DNA of 64,000 nt, taken from positions 520,702-584,701 of the forward strand of contig NZ_JACAOR010000007.1 in assembly GCF_013386115.1 (NCBI RefSeq), read 5' to 3'. The stretch is from Pseudomonas gingeri. Its GTDB lineage: Bacteria; Pseudomonadota; Gammaproteobacteria; Pseudomonadales; Pseudomonadaceae. This document shows, piece after piece, positions 61,613 to 64,000 of this stretch. The notes below the pieces were generated by a model. That model saw nothing but the letters and a program-made list of their open reading frames with translations. It was not told where the DNA came from and ran no database searches. How positions within the stretch are numbered: position 1 is the first letter of the stretch; each line of letters opens with the position of its first letter. Position numbers and translations under genes: made by a program.

Positions 61613-63322
61613 TCAGCTCTTGAATCCAAGGGCAGCCATACTCAAATGTTCTGCAATCGGCCCAAGGGCCAGGGTCGGCAGGAACGTCAGGCCACCCACC
61701 AGCAGGATGGTCACGGTCAGCAGGGTGACAAACAGCGGGCCATGGGTCGGGAAGCTGTTCTGGCCGATCGGTGCGGTCTTCTTCATCGCCAGGCTGCCGG
61801 CCAGGGCCAGTACCGGGAGGATGTAGCCGAAGCGACCGAGCAGCATGCTCAGACTCAGCATCAGGTTGTGGAACGGGGTGTTGGCACTGAAGCCACCGAA
61901 CGCCGAACCGTTGTTGGCACTGGCCGAGGTGTAGGCATAGAGCAACTGGCTGAAACCATGGGCGCCGGGGTTGCTGATCGCGCCGGCCGGGCCTGGCAGG
62001 CTGGCGGCAATCGCGCCGAGCACCAGGGTGCCCACCGGCATCACCAGCAAGGTCACCACCAGCAGTTGCACTTCCTTGGCCTGGAGCTTCTTGCCCAGGT
62101 ATTCCGGAGTACGACCGATCATCAGGCCGGCAAGGAACACCGCGATCAGGACGTTCAGCAGCATGCCGTAGAGGCCCGCGCCGACACCGCCGAAGATCAC
62201 CTCGCCGACCATCATGTTGGCCAGCGCGACCATCCCGCTCAGCGGGCTGAGGCTGTCGTGCATGGCGTTGACCGAACCGTTGGACGCCGCCGTGGTGGCC
62301 ACTGCCCAGAGTACGGTGCCGGTGGTGCCGAAACGGCTTTCCTTGCCTTCCATCGGCGCGCTCTGTTCCACCACCGGGTTGTTCAGGGTCGGGTTCGGCT
62401 GGTACTCGGCGTACAGCGAGACCGCGCCACCGATCAGCAGCAGGGCCATCATGCAGGCCATGATCGCGCGGCTCTGGCGCAGGTCCTTGACGTAGTGGCC
62501 GAAGGTGAATACCAGGGCCGCCGGGATCAGGATGATCGAGACCAGTTCGAACAGGTCGCTCCAGGCCGTCGGGTTCTCGAACGGATGCGCCGAGTTGACC
62601 CCGAAGAAGCCACCGCCGTTGGTACCCAGTTGCTTGATCGCGATCTGGCTGGCCGCCGGGCCGAGGGGGATCACCTGGTCAGCGCCCTGCAGGGTCACGG
62701 CGTTGACGTAGTGGGCAAAGGTCTGCGGTACGCCCTGCCAGACCAGGAACAGCGCCAGCACCAGGCACAGGGGCAGCAGGCCATAGAGGGTGGCGCGGGT
62801 CATGTCGACCCAGAAGTTGCCCAGGGTCGCCGCCGAACGCCGACCGATACCACGGCACAGCGCGACCAGCACGGCCAGACCGGTGGCGGCGCTGACGAAG
62901 TTCTGCACGGTCAGGCCGACCATCTGGCTCAGGTAGCTCAGGGATGCCTCACCGCTGTAGCTCTGCCAGTTGGTATTGGTCATGAAGCTGATGGCGGTGT
63001 TGAACGACAAAGTCCACTCCAGACCCGGCAGGTTCTGCGGGTTGAGTGGCAGGTACTGCTGGAACAGCAGGATCGCGAACAACAGGAGGAAACCCGCCAG
63101 GTTGAAGACGAGCAAGGCCAGGGCATATTTCTGCCAGCTCTGCTCGGCCTTTTCATCGACCCCGGACAGGCGATAGCAAGCCCGCTCCACCGGCCCGAGC
63201 ACCGGGCTCAGCCAGGTACGCTGACCTTCCATCACCTTGTAATAGAAGCGCCCCAGGAAAGGGGCCGGGACCAATACCAGCGCCAGGAAGGCCAGGATCA
63301 GCAAATAGTCATAACTGTGCAT
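61613..63322 (-). CDS. kdpA: Potassium-transporting ATPase subunit KdpA
   Basis: A 569-aa channel-like subunit with about ten membrane helices. The potassium-selectivity segments are visible: NTAISFMTNTNWQSYSG, QLGTNGGGFFGVNSAHPFENP, TTAASNGSVNAM and SASANNGSAFGG. It selects and conducts K+ in the KdpFABC complex. The ATG at 63322 is 11 bp downstream of the kdpF stop, and its AGGAG ribosome site overlaps that stop codon. Confidence 0.97.
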   Translation of the reverse strand: MHSYDYLLILAFLALVLVPAPFLGRFYYKVMEGQRTWLSPVLGPVERACYRLSGVDEKAEQSWQKYALALLVFNLAGFLLLFAILLFQQYLPLNPQNLPGLEWTLSFNTAISFMTNTNWQSYSGEASLSYLSQMVGLTVQNFVSAATGLAVLVALCRGIGRRSAATLGNFWVDMTRATLYGLLPLCLVLALFLVWQGVPQTFAHYVNAVTLQGADQVIPLGPAASQIAIKQLGTNGGGFFGVNSAHPFENPTAWSDLFELVSIILIPAALVFTFGHYVKDLRQSRAIMACMMALLLIGGAVSLYAEYQPNPTLNNPVVEQSAPMEGKESRFGTTGTVLWAVATTAASNGSVNAMHDSLSPLSGMVALANMMVGEVIFGGVGAGLYGMLLNVLIAVFLAGLMIGRTPEYLGKKLQAKEVQLLVVTLLVMPVGTLVLGAIAASLPGPAGAISNPGAHGFSQLLYAYTSASANNGSAFGGFSANTPFHNLMLSLSMLLGRFGYILPVLALAGSLAMKKTAPIGQNSFPTHGPLFVTLLTVTILLVGGLTFLPTLALGPIAEHLSMAALGFKS

Positions 63323-63333
63323 AACCGCCGCTC

Positions 63334-63423
63334 CTAGTTCCGATCCGCGCGCAACAGCGCAACCAGTAGATAAATGAACAGTGCCACTGCCAGCAGCAGT
63401 GACACCCCGTCCAGAATGCTCAT
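63334..63423 (-). CDS. kdpF: KdpF, small membrane subunit
   Basis: A 29-aa peptide, a single hydrophobic helix (LLLAVALFIYLLVALL) flanked by short tails ending in RADRN. The ATG at 63423 has GGAG 6 nt upstream. The stop (63334-63336) overlaps the kdpA ribosome site. It stabilises the KdpABC complex. Confidence 0.93.
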   Translation of the reverse strand: MSILDGVSLLLAVALFIYLLVALLRADRN

Positions 63424-63512
63424 GGGATTTCTCCGTGGTACGGCGATTGCCGCGTGTGGAGTCATTGTCGGAAGGAAGGCTGTAAAGGAACGAGAGCGAC
63501 GCCCGGGGCGAT

Positions 63513-63531
63513 GCGTAAAGAAGGCGTAAAG
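63513..63531 (-). promoter_or_regulatory. kdpF: Candidate KdpE box in front of kdpF
   Basis: On the kdp-coding strand TTTACGC is repeated with starts 11 bp apart (TTTACGC-CTTC-TTTACGC). The E. coli KdpE site, as remembered, has the same 11-bp geometry with TTTATAC and TTTACAC halves. It lies ~90 bp upstream of the kdpF start. Confidence 0.65.
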
Positions 63532-63537
63532 ACTGAG

Positions 63538-63555
63538 TTTACGTAGGCATTACGC
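63538..63555 (+). promoter_or_regulatory. Second, oppositely oriented KdpE-like pair
   Basis: TTTACGT (63538-63544) and ATTACGC (63549-63555) on the plus strand, also 11 bp apart. It points away from kdp, toward the response regulator at 63788. Facing pairs on a 7-bp spacer suggest a shared or divergent control region. Confidence 0.5.
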
Positions 63556-63787
63556 CCTAGAATCCGCAGGACGCCGACGCTGCCCCGCTCCCGACAAGGC
63601 TGCTGGCGTCCCCGGCTTTGTATCGACGCCGATACACAACCGACAACCGGCCAACACCCGGCGCCTGTAGCTTCTGGCGCAGCTACACTTGAAATGGACT
63701 CCCCGCCTTCGGGCCGGGGCTCTATCGTGCAACAATCTCGCGAGGGCCTCTGGTGCTTCGCGGCTTTACCGGCAGATAACCACACGC

Positions 63788-64000
63788 ATGCAGAACACTC
63801 CCGCTCCTCTGGCTGATGTCAACAAGCCGCTCTCTCCGGGCGATGACAGGCGCTGGAATGTCCGCGCGCTGATCGTCGACGACGATATCCCGATCCGTGA
63901 ACTGCTGATCGACTACCTGGCCCGCTTCAGCATCCAGGCCATCGGTGTCACCGACGGCGCCGCGATGCGCCAGGCGCTGCAGCTGGAAACCTTCGACGTG
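63788..64000 (+). CDS. Response regulator (3' end beyond window)
   Basis: 71 codons visible, open to the right edge. A 27-residue N-terminal extension precedes a receiver domain with ALIVDDDIPIRELLIDYLARF, containing the acidic pair and helix 1. The phosphoacceptor Asp should be just beyond the end. It is not kdpE, which is elsewhere in the window. It starts 365 bp upstream of kdpF, divergently. Partner kinase and output domain are not visible. Confidence 0.85.
   Translation, partial: MQNTPAPLADVNKPLSPGDDRRWNVRALIVDDDIPIRELLIDYLARFSIQAIGVTDGAAMRQALQLETFDV

Overview
The window is a gene-dense stretch of GC-rich (about 60-65%) gammaproteobacterial chromosome. It almost certainly comes from Pseudomonas, most likely the P. 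fluorescens lineage. The evidence is oprF, sigX, cmpX, crfX, the lipoprotein gene oprI, tgpA, ppsA/ppsR and thrH, together with the REP sequences typical of fluorescent pseudomonads. No rRNA, tRNA, CRISPR array, insertion sequence or prophage was found. Both ends cut a gene: a phosphatase/kinase fusion on the left and a response regulator on the right.

Layout. 1-5741: end of the Ser/Thr kinase gene, then the envelope-stress block oprF, sigX, cmpX, crfX, zntB (cmaX) and rraA. 5901-10491: an alpha/beta hydrolase, phosphoenolpyruvate synthase (ppsA) and its divergent regulatory kinase/phosphorylase (ppsR). 10484-21861: an apparent accessory insert (compared, from memory, with P. aeruginosa gene order) carrying a MocR-type regulator divergent from an EamA transporter, and a complete 2-methylcitrate (propionate) operon, GntR regulator-prpB-prpC-acnD-prpF-prpD. 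REP elements lie in three consecutive junctions of that operon. 22156-25219: a tight three-gene cassette of exported retropepsin-like protein, inactive transglutaminase with seven membrane helices, and RimK-like ATP-grasp ligase. It is the best candidate here for an incompletely understood system.

25418-35282: metabolic genes pabB, thrH, cysH and cysB; a universal stress protein; a four-gene operon (thioredoxin-like protein, two tandem ketopantoate-reductase paralogues, 5'-nucleotidase); a divergent PilZ gene; a DAHP synthase; and a small acetyltransferase. 35283-35926 is a relatively AT-rich non-coding interval leading into oprI. 35927-42078: oprI, an L,D-transpeptidase, the GDSL esterase tesA divergent from an ABC ATPase/permease pair, and greB.

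42237-53979: DoxX protein, MltF-type transglycosylase, TatD, a chemoreceptor, a thioesterase, the operon moxR-DUF58-tgpA-CHAD, and a small lipoprotein. 54172-64000: a patatin-like protein, then the potassium system kdpFABC with kdpDE downstream on the same strand. Upstream of kdpF are two facing pairs of 11-bp-spaced TTTACGC-like repeats that resemble KdpE boxes.

How it fits together. Much of the window concerns the cell envelope: OprF and OprI anchor the outer membrane to peptidoglycan, SigX/CmpX sense the membrane, L,D-transpeptidase and MltF remodel murein, and TgpA and the retropepsin/transglutaminase/ATP-grasp cassette probably act on proteins or peptides. A second theme is carbon entry around phosphoenolpyruvate and propionyl-CoA. 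Repeats are conspicuous: at least three classes of REP/inverted-repeat element occur between genes, several inside operons where they may shape mRNA stability. Functions are inferred from sequence reading alone; no database search was run.
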